NCBI GenBank assembly: GCA_009741485.1 | Contig: CM019220.1 | Location: 28,625,891 to 28,689,890 of the forward strand | Direction of reading: 5' to 3' | From: Malurus cyaneus samueli | Lineage: Eukaryota; Chordata; Aves; Passeriformes; Maluridae | Length of the DNA: 64,000 nucleotides | Shown: positions 22,918 to 35,393 of the stretch, piece after piece | Layout of the letters: each line of letters opens with the position of its first letter | Numbering within the stretch: position 1 is the first letter of the stretch | Position numbers and translations under genes: made by a program | The notes under the pieces: model-generated | The model's database searches: none | Told to the model about the DNA's origin: nothing | What the model saw: the letters and a program-made list of their open reading frames with translations, nothing else

Positions 22918-25020
22918 ATACCTTTCTCCATTTAACATAAATGCTTTGCTACTGCACTATTCCAGTCTCTTAAATTCCCAAAAGAAAACTGGGAACTAAA
23001 GAGAAAATTTAGAAAAACAACTGTTTTCATAAGCTTTTATGTTGAAAAGCTGTATAACCTGATGTCACTGTTTCATTTAAACTCCCACCTTCCTTCTGCT
23101 TTTATGAAGGCTGCAAATGCTGCTTTTCAAGCGCACCTGAAAAAAGAATTGAAAAGAAAAACCTTGTGATATTTTGAAATAAAAATTTAAAAAATAAATA
23201 AATCAATAAGCCTAGCACAAAAAGTCCCTTCTTTTTTCATATACCTGTAGACCTCTCTTGCCTTTTCATTTTCATTGTTAACTTCTTTCATTCTTGCTTT
23301 AAAAGGGTTTTCCATTTTCCCAAGTTAGGTTCAGGACCTACTTTTTCCCTTCTTCTGGTCTGTTCACATCTGGCACTAAGTACTTCTGCCACCCTATCTC
23401 CGCTCAGCTTTTCTTCTGACAGCTCCAGACTCTAAATTGCTCCTTCATTATGTTCTCATTCTTGGACTCCCATCCATGATTGCCATCATCCAAGAAGCTG
23501 GGAATTGAATATAATCTGGGAGGCAGAGCTGTAGCAACCGTGTGCCTTGAATACAGAAACCTGCAAAAAATTTTTCTAATTCCCTGACCAGGCAGTGCAG
23601 AGTACTCGGTGCAACAGTTAAAGTGAATTATAACCTCTGAAATTAAGACTGATTTATTAAAATAACTCAATTTTTTTTCACAGGAACACTGGATTTCTCT
23701 ACAGCAAATCATGTAACTAGCTCATTTTCATTGTGTTACAGCTTTCAATTGGGAAAAGAAATCTTTTGCTCCTATCAAAATATTTTTACATGTGGACTAA
23801 AGCAAATTGCTTGTTTATATAATTTCATAAATCTTAATAAACAAAACAACAAACTCACTACACTCAGGCCTGCACTACTTGGACAGAAACTACCCGTTGG
23901 TAGCAAAAATCTTGGTCATCTAATCTTATTTTCAAATAGGCAATGCCTTCAGCATCCTAATAAAAGCCACTCCAGAGCACAAAATCCACCAGCAGACCAG
24001 ACAAGCAAAAATGTTAGTTACATGTAAGCTCTATAAAGTCTCTAGCCTGTTTTTGTTCCTAGCTTTTTGGACTGGAAAAGTACAAGTATATGTTCAAATC
24101 TCAGCTGAGCTTATCGATAAATAAACATGTATTTAGGTGCAGTTAATTTGGCTCAACCTGCTTTTCTAGTGGAGAGAGTAATTTCAGCAGTGCATATTTG
24201 TTAACCCAGTTGTGTGTAATTTTGCATTTGCACACGCTAAGCATGACCACTCCATTTCATTAATGGGAAGCTGTCAGACACTGAAAACACCACAGGCAGG
24301 CACAGGAGGAAGCTGCTGCCACAGTGATACCTCTTGTGACTGATTCTGACCACACCCATTAACCTTTTGTGACCTCATCATCACATTAATCACATCTGCT
24401 CACATACAAAGGTTCAAAATACAAATTTCTTTGCTCAGTCAGGCAAGTTTTGGTCACCTGGTCTATCTTCATAACTGGAGACACCACAGACACTTGTACT
24501 GCAATGGATGTGGGAGCTTTGGATCATGACACAGGGTAGAAATGCTGAAACTGCCTTTGGTGGGATAGACACAGGACTCAGACTGCCTCAGATTATCACC
24601 CCACAAACACTTTAAACCAACATAAAATAACCACATCATAGAAAAGAAGGGTCGTATTCCCCTCATCTCCCACCACAGTGTGGATCATGCTCCTCATTCC
24701 AGTGGCACTGCCAGCTCCAGCGGACAGGGAGCAAATGCCAATACACTTTGAGACACTTTTCTTGAAGTCCTTAAAAGCAGTACTAAGTGTTTACTTTATA
24801 TCAAATCAGTATTTCCAACTTGCTACAACTGCTCTTTCCCATGTAGTTGTGTTAAAATTGATTATTTTGGAAAGCTCTGTTTTCTGAAGGAAGGTTAAAT
24901 TTTCTGAAACAAAGCTGAACTTTCTTGTGGTCCAGCTCATGTCCTGGGGGTCAACGTGTTCAAATGCCCAGTTATAATTTCTCACTAAATGGTAAATCTA
25001 GTTACCCAGTTAACTTCAGA

Positions 25021-25162
25021 GCTATACTGAGTTATGAAAAGGATCCACCAGGGAAGATGGCAGCAATGCTAAAGATGGGAGATGAACAGCTACATTAACA
25101 GCAGCAGGAAACAATTAAGAAGCTGAACAAAGACTTGCGAGAGAAAATTAAAAGGATTAAGA
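25021..25162 (+). pseudogene. Possible decayed coding fragment, coiled-coil-like
   Basis: In the plus frame from 25021 the translation has a hydrophilic, Lys/Glu/Gln-rich stretch (AAMLKMGDEQLH, one TAA at 25096-25098, then QQQETIKKLNKDLREKIKRIK) and ends at a strong donor-like A|GTAAGT at 25162/25163. It is antisense to TFPI, inside its 5' intron. I do not recognise the parent gene. It could be chance, or an exon relic of an inserted gene fragment. Confidence 0.25.
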
Positions 25163-26260
25163 GTAAGTCTATTTTGCTGTGAAGTAACTATGAGAGGAAA
25201 GGAATTATACAATTCTCCATATGGTTTTGTTTCATTCTGTCCCCAGGGTACTCTGTCCCCATTGTAAAACTTAAATGGTTTCATAAGAGAAACATACAGA
25301 AGTAGGTTATTTGTCCTTGTTTTTTAAGACACTTTTCCCTGGTTTCACTGTGAAAAGCAGCTTAAGATAGGAGGACACCATCAGCCTCTCCTGGCTCTCT
25401 AGGGAGAAAATATGACTGTTCAGGAGCAATAGTAACTACTGGAATTTGACAGAGTTTAAAGACTTTGCTCCAAAATTGTGAGATATAACATGTAAATCTT
25501 GATGCTACTAAGTTCTACTGATATTCTTTTATTAAAAAAAATTCTATTCTTCTTCTTATAAACATGCTCTGAGTCCCTCTGGCAGACATTCTCAGAATGA
25601 ACTGAATGCACATCAACAAAATCATGACAGAAACAAAGCTCTTAAAGCAGATACCACCTTCTTTTACAATGCAAACTAAAATTACTTCCAGAATCACCTC
25701 TTTGAAGTACATGTAGATGTAAAAGCAGCTTCCCAGAACGTGAGACTGCGTAATGGTATTTTTTTTTTCCAGAGGAGATTTAGCATTTTTGTTCTGATAT
25801 ATCAGTGAGAGAAGTCTGTGTTCTGTGCCCTAAAAATAATCCAAGATGCACAGAATCAGAATAGCATAAAGGATATCAGTGCCTCTGTGCTGTAGAACAC
25901 TTGGATACCCATGTTTGCTTCTGTTTACGAGCTCAACTTGGAAGGGTTATCTGAGAAACACAAACAGTCCTTGAAGGTAGAGCTGGAGCCCAGTAATTCT
26001 TCTCTAACTGTGGATCTGGACATGCTCTTAGAAAACCTGCCTAGGATGCTCATTTTACACCCTTGCTTGGTTTCCTAGATCACTTTTCCTCCAATCTCTT
26101 AAAATTTCCTCTTTGCCAGTGAATCTGCCTCCTTTCTGAACACTTTCCCTCACTTTAGATCTAAAACAGATACCAAACATTCATAAGTTTTTACCATCAT
26201 GCTTTCAAAAGTATTCTCTGATGAGATTAATGATAAATAAACACAATGCCATTTCTACCT

Positions 26261-26367
26261 GTCCTGAGTCAGAAACATAAAACAATAATTCTGCATTTAG
26301 AATATTGCTAGAAGAGTGACAATTAAGTTTTCATGAGCAGTATTAGTAAATGTGGGCACTGCATTAA
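26261..26367. repeat. Copy 2 of a ~107-bp direct repeat
   Basis: Same sequence as 22811-22917, 3450 bp away. Flanks do not match, so the edges are sharp. No open frame of note. Confidence 0.9.
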
Positions 26368-27887
26368 AAAACTTAACACACCTTAAAGGTCATGTAACTA
26401 CAACCAGAGAGCTGAAATGCTTTAAAAATCAAAATTACAAACTATGCAATGTGAGGACAGACATACAGATTAATGAATGGCAATTTAAAGGTCACTTGGA
26501 GACTCTCTGGCATAAAAGTAATGAAATTTTCTAATAAATGGATTTATCAAACAATTGTCCACATGGCTGCTTTTTAATGAATCCTTTCACATGAGCCATT
26601 ATTTGACAGGAGAAAAGGCCAGAGCCAGATGTGTTTCAATCACCTTTACCTCCTCAGCATTGTTCTGTGTACACTACACACAAAGCAAACTCAATTATAA
26701 TTCTCAAACTGAGTTTAAACAATAATTCAGAGAAAATTGCTGAAGATACAGATATTTGCTGCTTTCATAGGCAGTACTAACTGCCTCCTAGTATAATTAA
26801 ATAATGGGCAGAAGGTTCCAAAGGATCAGGATGGACAGTTTTGCCCAAGTAGGTACCCAGTACGCCCTTGCTGTTCCTATCTGCACTGACAGCTGTGCTT
26901 CCTGTCTCTGTGGCCGTGCATAAGGCACTCAGGAAGGAAGGTTTCTATCTTTACATGTTTCCCATTAAAGTACTTTCATGGCTAATTCCTGGAGTACTGA
27001 GTCACACTGACCATCCACATAGTCCCCCCCATCCAAGCCGTTATTTTTCTCCTTACTCCAGTTTTCCCATCGTTGTGGACCTTTTCCTCATTTAAACTGT
27101 GAATTTTCTAACATTAATAGAAATTCAAGGGTTTTTTTTATTTTTATTTTTTTTAATACAGGCTAGTATCACTGCTTTGTTTTACACAGTTATTAAAACT
27201 GAAACTTACATCAGTTAGTCTAAGTAAAATATTACAATAGTCACCAAAAATATTCTGGTGTTTTGTGGGGTCAGGTAAATGTATGTTACACTGACATGAC
27301 GGTAAATCTCATTCACTACTCTGTTTGTTTAAGGGTTAGGTTCTTGAAAATTTCAAATATACTCTGAGTGTAATTGATTATGTATTATCAGCTTAATTGT
27401 ATTCTCCTAAAATCTTCTTGTACTTCTCAAAATATTCTTTGCTTCAGATGTTAACTAGGATTTGAAACTGCCTGGCAGACCACTCTGCTCGAATCAAGCC
27501 TCTCTTGGAGATACTGCACTGAAGAAATTGCTTTTGAAAACAAGAGCTTTTCTTCAAACGCGAGCTATTGATCAGAATTATTCAGCTTGAGGAGGGCTTC
27601 CTTTCCGAGAACTGTCTTGGAATTTAAAATACCTCAGACTGAGATTATGACAACCAAATATTAGTTGTATTAATCATAAAAGCATACTCATTGTCCTGCT
27701 GTTTCAAATTTGCAGAGGAAAAAAAGTCTTCCCTTTTGTAGCAGTCGTTGCTGGACTTTGAATCTAAACATCTGCCCACTGCATTTACCGTATTCTACAG
27801 AAAATACGCCTGTTGACACTGCTTTCGGCAGCTAAAGAAAAAAAGGATTACTCAGTTAAAACCGAAAGTCTGTTCCAAAGTACTCAC

Positions 27888-28150
27888 CAAACTCCTAGCA
27901 ACAGTTCTTCAAGAAAGAGGGAATTCCTGAATCAGAGCTGAATATGATCCTCCCCTGTAATTCCCGTTGAAGGGGTGTGGTGTAAAGCTACAAAGGCAGG
28001 ATTGCAACCTGATCTTCCTAGAGCGGACTCCTGCCTGGGGATTACTCAGCTCGCCGCTGCTCTGGCTGTTTGTGGAGCACATGGGCTCGCTCTGGTAAAA
28101 GTCAGAGATCTGCAGCAGAGGCAGGAACGCTTCCTGTTGAAAGTTTTCTC
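27888..28150 (-). other. TFPI: Candidate proximal noncoding first exon of TFPI
   Basis: The right (5') end is a guess. The 3' end is a strong donor TTTG|GTGAGT at 27888/27887. The stretch is less AT-rich than its surroundings and has several CpGs, and a TTTAAAA box lies on the minus strand at 28184-28178, about 30 bp above the assumed start. Joined to the 19317 exon it gives ...TAG GAG TTT GGG AAG ATG, an in-frame stop then the TFPI start. Human TFPI also has noncoding 5' exons. It may instead be an internal 5' UTR exon, since weak AG acceptors exist inside it. Confidence 0.5.
27909..28082 (-). CDS. Upstream ORF in the candidate TFPI first exon, 57 codons
   Basis: ATG at 28082, TGA ending at 27909, all within the proposed exon. 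The peptide starts MCSTNSQSSGELSNPQ and ends SALIQEFPLS; it matches nothing I know. If the exon is transcribed from above 28082, this uORF precedes the TFPI start and could lower its translation. The chance of a random open frame of this length is not negligible. Confidence 0.3.
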   Translation of the reverse strand: MCSTNSQSSGELSNPQAGVRSRKIRLQSCLCSFTPHPFNGNYRGGSYSALIQEFPLS

Positions 28151-28600
28151 ATCTGCCTGGGGTTTGGAGCAACTGTTTTTTAAAGAGCACGAGCTAAAAT
28201 GGAATGCACCCTTAAAGCATGAGAGACTGTGGGATAAGCTATTCATTGTACCTGTCAGGCTCTGATACGGCTCATGAGGTGCCCTAATCCTTTGAGAGAG
28301 ATGCGGTGTGATGGATCGCTGTGTTTTGTGTGGTTTCAAATGCAGTCACGCTGCTCATTCTGCGTCCGGGCTGCGACCAGTGGTGTCTGGAGCTGTTTAC
28401 AAAGGTGATTCTGCCTGCAGCTATAGCATCGCATATGTTTACACCTCACACCAGTGTGTGCTAAAACCCGAGCTCGGGATTGTTAAGAGTACCATGGCTG
28501 ATGATAGAGGACTCTAAAGACCCCTTTGTAACTCGTGGGTGTAGTAACAGATGTCCAGAATTTTAGTCGTGGACACACAGGATGCGAATCTCCAAGGTAA
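28150..28600. promoter_or_regulatory. Putative TFPI proximal promoter, possibly divergent
   Basis: CpG-containing block in AT-rich surroundings (for example GCGTCCGGGCTGCGACC near 28362). It lies directly upstream of the minus-strand exon ending at 27888. On the plus strand a good donor TCCAAG|GTAAGG is found at 28596/28597, so a divergent transcript is possible. No expression evidence is available here. Confidence 0.35.
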
Positions 28601-30381
28601 GGAATTAAACAGTAAGAGACAGAACTAACAGCTGACTTGCCATAGCTTACACCATCAGTAGCTGTAACTCATTGTAATTATTTCTAGGCAAAGACAAAGA
28701 GGAGGTTAAATCACTTTCACTGAAAGTTACATTCATCTGTTCATCACCATCCTGAAACAGACGGGAGGTTTGTCCTAGTCAGTTAATGGATTAAACTAAT
28801 CTCTGACACTAACAGAAGTGCTCCTGGCAGCTCCTTGGGTCTCCTGGCTGTTGTTACTGACTGTAAAAATGTCTAATACTTTTCAGAACAAAGCCAGTAG
28901 TCAGCTGCTTAATATTAACTGAGCCAAGAATCAAATGGATTAACTGTCCTGAAGTGGATCAGAAGCACTCAGCAAGTAAAGGGGCAGTGCAGATGCTGGG
29001 GTGAGGTTCTACCATGCTCAGACGAAGCAAGAGGCAGCCCAGCTCCAGAGATCAGTGAAATGGAAATGGTCAGTCTGTCACTGTGTCACAGCACAACAAA
29101 TAAAAAACAGTGTGAGCCCAGGTGTCAAGAATTAGCATCTATCAGTGTTATCCATAAACCCATCTGAGGGTCACAAGTTAGACAATCCAAAACAGATGCG
29201 CTAAAATTACATGATGACTTCAAGAAATGTCTTCTCATTTACAATAGAAACAAAAGTCACTAGATTTGAAAAAATTTACATACTTCTTCATTTTGATAAT
29301 GCATCTATATGGATAGTTTCAAACTTGCTCCAGTTTACAAGCCATTTACAAACAAGCTTTGCAAAAAGCTTTGCTTTTAGTATCGCTGGATACTGAATGG
29401 TCTCAAATTACAAGTCCATGCAAATATATTTCAAGTTTAGGTCTGGGCCTGGCCATGACTTCAAGTGGATTTTTTTGTTGTTTTTATGAGATTCTCTTTT
29501 TTTTTTTTTTTTTAAATGAACACACACACAAGAGTTTTTATAGTTTGCGTCATAATGTGTTAGTCCTTTTCTTACAAGATCTCACTCGAGTAACTCAAAG
29601 CAATTCTGGAAGAAATAGACCACAAAGACATGAAAAAATAAAAGGGAAAAGCTACAGTTTAAAATACTTTCATCATAATATAGTCAAATAAGGGGAGAAA
29701 AACATAGAAAGAAAAGTACTTTAAAGAACATACAAGAGAATGAAACCCTTATTTTGTTCAAAAGTTAGACTAAGAAATCTTTGGTAAATAATGAAACAGG
29801 ATGAGAGTAAAAATGCCACCAAGTGCACAAGGAACACATACTCAACAGAAAATTCCAAGAAAACAATTTCATTTTCAGATTAGCAGTTTTGTTTTTAATA
29901 CTGTTAATGTCTCTCCATCTCCCACATGCAGTCCTACCAATTTAGTTGCCAGGAATTAATTTATTGTCCTCCTAATGTAGTTTGCATTATAACTACAACA
30001 TAAAAGGCTTGAGTTGAAACTGGAATTAGCCTTTGAAGATGAAAACAAAACTGATTTGAACCTTTAGCAGGATCAGAGAATTCCATTCATCTATGACCTG
30101 GCCTAGACAATCACACTAATCTCTGGCCTGCCCCTAAGTCTGCTGATAACTGTTGGTCCACAGTGGCAAATGTCCCCACTTCACCAGGTATCAATAAGCA
30201 GATACAGACAAAAGTACAGCTAGAGCAACCTCAAACAGAGATGGCATGAAAAAAAACTGCTTGTCCAATTCTTGCAATATTCAATACTTGTCTCTGAAGA
30301 GTTCAAAGCTGAGATAATTAGAATTTAGTCTTCTGACTAATGCATAGAATTGCTGCCCACAAACTGGGAGATCAGGGAATT

Positions 30382-30450
30382 TAAAAAAAAAAAAAACAAA
30401 AAAACAAAAACAAACAAACAAAAAAAAAACCAAAAAAAAACCAAAGAAAA
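30382..30450. repeat. A-rich low-complexity tract
   Basis: A runs broken by single C or CC (AAAC/AAAAC units) over about 70 bp. Confidence 0.9.
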
Positions 30451-33400
30451 AGCTTTGTGTGAAAGGTCAGTGTCATTACCTGCCTGATGAACAAACGGTC
30501 ACTGATTGGAAATACACACCACCAGCTATCCTCTGACCACAGAAACAATCCCTTTAGTCCATGTTGTCAGCTGGGAGCTGTCACCATGAAGCTGCTTCTA
30601 GTGACAGCTCCACTTTTCCCAGCAGCCAAAACAGGAGACAAAGTGCCATCCCAGAAAAACCTCTAGCTTGGAGCTCTGCCTGCAGAAGGTAGGCAAGGAT
30701 AACAATACAAATGGTGAAAGCCCTGGCATCTACAAAATGCTTACAACACACGGGTTAGAAACAACCTACTCTCTCTGAGACACAGCAGTGGCTTCAGGCC
30801 AGATACCCCACCCTTCTCTCCATCACCTCTCACTGTTCTACTCAGCCTACATTTCTACCCAAGTGTGGCAATGCATCCCTAGTTTTACACAGATAACATT
30901 GTTAGTGCCAGAAGGAGATTAGGGAAATTGAAGATAAGAGGTAATAACTGACCTACAGCTTCAGAGGGCTGGGGCAGGGTCACTGCCCTCTGCAATTTCT
31001 GTCACAGTTGGGTTGGTGCTCATGCTGGCTGAAAGGGTTGGAGGGAAAGACAGTGAACTCCAAATTCAAATTTTCCTGTATTATGCATCTATATTGGTAT
31101 TAAGTGGACAGGTTTTAGCAGAATATGTTATACTTCAACACACTGCCCGATACCTGGTATTCAGAAATTAAAATGATGCACAAGTGTTTGATCTTGTGAT
31201 TGTTTTACTGTACCTGAACAGAGATGAAGCAACACAAAGCTGTAAGTTTTGCATGTGCATATGTAACAAAGTTAATTTTTTTAAGCTCTGTCAATTCTGA
31301 AGCAAGATTCACTAGGTCACAGAGTTGGGAAAACACAACAGCTTACATAAGCTGTTCTTCACGCGTGCCTGTCTCAGCGAGGCTGTGATATTGTTTAACA
31401 ACACAGACGTCTGCGATGTCTTGTTGCCCTCTAGTGATGCCACTTGATTTCTACACTGCTTATTTCTTTAAAAATCTCTGCAGAGCTGAGAGCTGTCTGC
31501 CTCCTGCCTTCAACAAACAAATCATAACTTAGTACTTGGGGCTTGAAATGGATGGGAAAGCGTGAGTATTCCTGAATCCTCATAAGGAATAAGGAACCTG
31601 AGAGCAAGCTGACAGGAAAAATACCACCAGCATAGCTGGTTTAGCCCAGTGAGATTAAAGGGAGAGGTAAAATGTGGCAGCCACTGTCACTATAGAGTGT
31701 AAAGGTGCCCAGTGCCTTCCCCTCAGCACAAATCATCCTACAGGACAGGGCTGCTGCCCTTGACGAGTTCCTGGAAGCACTGACAGTTGCTGTTTTCCTT
31801 CCCTGTATGACAAAACAGCACTGACAGAGGGAACAGACAGCTACCTATCCCAGACTGCACATTTGCATTATTAGTCATCACTTTTGTGGTAAAGTACTAG
31901 ATTTTCTTAACATGAACTGATCTTTTTGAGGCCATTGAGGTGTCTGCTTTTCCAGTAAGGTCATCTACATGTCAATCATACACAAAACCCTAACTAGGTT
32001 ATGAAAGAGGAACACAGCTTAATTTCCTTTTAGTACGAGTTTTACAAATGGCTCTATTACTGGTTTATACTTATTCCATTATTTTTAATGTGGTCTCCAT
32101 AGTATTTAACATTTAAATTCCAACTCAAAAGACACTAATGGAAAGAAAAATGTGAATCCAGCACCTGTCTCTGAGGTGCACCCCTCTGTCCCCCCTTTTA
32201 TTGTTTCTCTTTCCTGTAACTTCCTGGTCTTATTAACAAAACCATAGCTATTTCAAGTGTTTTCTAAAGAATGAAACTGAGATGAACATAGAAGGTGACC
32301 TATTCTTTCTGAAAGCAGTGCAATGAGATAGTACAGTAAGGCAACTCCAAAAATTCAGGCTTTGTTTTTGCCCTCACTCCAAAGGTAGTAATAACTAACA
32401 CAGTAAGGCATAAAATCACTAGTGGAAATGCAGGAATTTTTTTAAAGGGAGAATCTTCAACAGTTAATGCCCAAATTTATTTTTTCACAAATGTCTTGGG
32501 GTTTTGTGCTTTGAAAGTCAAAACTTTAACAAGGCTATCAAGGGTAAGGTGGGTAAGTGGACTGTGGTAATACGTTTTGTTTTTTTTTTAAGGGGTAAGA
32601 AGAGGAAAGGAATTGAGTAATGGCTGAGAAGAAAGTGGTTGTCAGATTGTAAATTGAATATCTTCCCAAGCTGAACTACCCAGCCAGTTTGAGAAGCAGC
32701 AAGGAATACATTCAGCATCTGCCTTTCTGATTTGCAAGCCCAGTTGTCTTATGCTGAGCAACCATTCTCTTGAAATTAAGCTTCTTAAGTTTTGCCAGCA
32801 AAAGTACAGAGGTTCTGCAGCCAGCTGATGCGGCTGTTCTTTTTCCTGAAAAAAGCTGAGCTTTAAAAACTTTCCCTCCATCAAAATAAGGACTTCAAAA
32901 AACCCCTCTCCTTTTATTAGGCTGAACACTTTGTCATTTTCTATCTTATAGAAACCCAGTATTACCATACCAGCAGAATATGTTATGTGTATTGACACCA
33001 GATTAAGCTGGAGTTATAGGCCCAGTATATTTAAAAATCTGAGAATTGCTTAGAACAAGCAGGGGGAGGCAATGCAACCATGACTACAGGTTGAATTTTT
33101 TCTTCTTTTGTTTGCCTGTATCACTCTCAAACTACTGCCTCTTGCTAAAGGACAGATGTGACAAACTCACATTTCTTGTTTCCATCTGGGTAGTTGTTTC
33201 CCCAGAAATTATTTTAATCAATTTTTCTGTGCATTTATTTTTCTTATGAACTTGCATAACTCATACTTTTTTAACTCGTGAATTTCTTAGGAGTAAAAAC
33301 GTGTACAGCTTGGAGCATGCTTTGAAACTGAAATCCTAAAGAATTAATTCTTATTGCTACCTTTTTAAAAAGCCCAGATATAAGCTACATCTGTAATACA

Positions 33401-35292
33401 ATTACAGTAATCAAAGTACAGGACACATCATGTGACATTTTCAGTAACATGGAGATTTCAAGACTCAGAGCCAAGAAAATAATATTTGGATAACTGGGGA
33501 AGTAGAGGATCATGTCAGAATCAAATGCCATTCATTTTTAGAGCCAGAAGCTTTTTCAAGTGTGAATTTCATTATAAAACTTACAATACCCTCAATCAAA
33601 ACAGAATAAGGGATATTTTATGTAAAAAACAGTAACCATTTTCCCACCTTCCTTACAAAAGTTTTTTATTTATGGTCTTTTTATTCTTTTAATTCAATAA
33701 AAATTGAAAGAACTTTGCATCAGACAGCTGCATTTAGATCTGAGGTAGATCATATCTGCATCAAAATATAATAGAAATATTTCCTACTGAATTTTGTTTT
33801 GTTAATACAAAAGGGGGTGTGCAAAAGCTGATCAAACAAACTGCACCTTTGGACAAAACACTTGTTTTAAAATAATCTATTCCTTACTTAGCTTAGCAAA
33901 TATCTGCTTCTGAAACAAATACACGCTAATTGAACACAATTTTCCTTAATTACCTATTTATCATGTTTTTCATTCTCACATGGTGTTTGTCTGCCCTCTC
34001 AATTAGTGCAGTGTTTCACTACAGATCTTGGTAAACAAGCCTCCCTTTCCATCCATGTCTTTCAGTGCTCATTCCAAATGCAGAGTGAGCCCAGGACTAA
34101 CTGCCTTAGTCACTGGATGTCACTGTTGCAGCACTGAGAGCTTTTGTATTTTAGCTGGAAACAGCAAGCAACTACACTTGTATTTCGTTCCTTCATTATT
34201 ATTATTATTGGTTTGCATTCCTGCCCAGGCAGCAGTCAGTGGGAGTTTTATTAAAGTTAAATATTTAGAAGTATTCAGGCCTGAGGATAATTTGAGCTTT
34301 CAGGGGAAAATATTTCATTTAACTTTGAAACTCTTTCCATTTTAATTTAAAAGCATACCCTTTTTTATTTCTGCTACTGTGATAAGAGTTTTATTTCTAC
34401 ATCTCTTTTTATGTATGCACAGTGTACATATTTCTGCCACTATATACATATACACACACACTGATACACCAAAATAACATACTTATTTATGAATATGCAT
34501 GCACATATAGCATTGATGTTTCTTTAAACGTTCCAAAATAATTTTTCATGTAAACTATAAATTTAAATAATTAACTACTGCAGAAGCTAACATACCTACC
34601 CCTTGCTTTAACAAAACTGAGATAAGGCTAAGTAGTGCAAGAAACACAACTGTACAGAACATTGAATGTTCAGAACATTGAAAATTGACTAATCTAAGCA
34701 TACATGTAAATAGCTTACATTGTCAGTCTACTTATGGGGGGTTTTCCAAACCCCCTTGAAGGGGAGCTGTGTAATAGCAGTACAAAATCATCAATTAGAA
34801 GTACAGTATGACAGTATTATTTAGCTGTTTCTAACTCTTATTTAAACGAAAAAAAAAATTAGAGTGTGATTTTAGACAGAAAATCACAGAACAAGCAGAA
34901 TTTCCCATCCACTGGACTTCCTGCTGATTTCTCAGAAAGCTGTGAGCATGCCTGTATTTGCTTTTTCCTGATCAAGGATGAACGGAGGTGAAAGTTTTTT
35001 CTTTACAGAGAATTTGACTGGGAGATGCTAGCTGTGTAGATTCTCCTCCAGACTGAACCCAAGCTCACCTAATGTGTCATTTTGGGTTTTTCGATATGCC
35101 AACACCTCACAGGCTGAGCCCTCTTCTGTGGTAGGGCTGGCGAATAAATCAGCTCCAAGAGACGCACAAGCGGTGCCATAAGGAACAGCAAAAGGACGCC
35201 CTCAATGTGCTTTCAGAGAGGTATTTTAAGGGGATGAGTAAGTGTGACTGAGGACACCAGTGAGAGGCGTTTCCCAGCAGACAGAGCTGGAG

Positions 35293-35393
35293 TCCCTGCT
35301 GCCACAGGGCAGACCTGCTGCCTTCTGCTCCCCCAGCCCCATTCCCTGCTGCCACAGGGCAGACCTGCTGCCTTTCTGCTCCCCCAGCCCCAC
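35293..35393. repeat. Two-copy 50-bp tandem duplication
   Basis: 35293-35342 and 35343-35393 are identical apart from an extra T and the last base. The unit is GC-rich (CTGCTGCC, CAGGGCAGACCTGCTGCC). It creates overlapping open frames on both strands that are not genes. Confidence 0.92.

Larger units (their letters stand above)
19318..27887 (-). other. TFPI 5' intron between the proximal noncoding exon and the start-codon exon
   Basis: 8.6 kb if the exon ending at 27888 is used. Contains low-complexity T tracts (21595-21664), a CA tract near 22081-22100, a ~107-bp duplication (22811 and 26261) and a coding-like relic near 25.1 kb. No intact gene seen. Confidence 0.55.
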
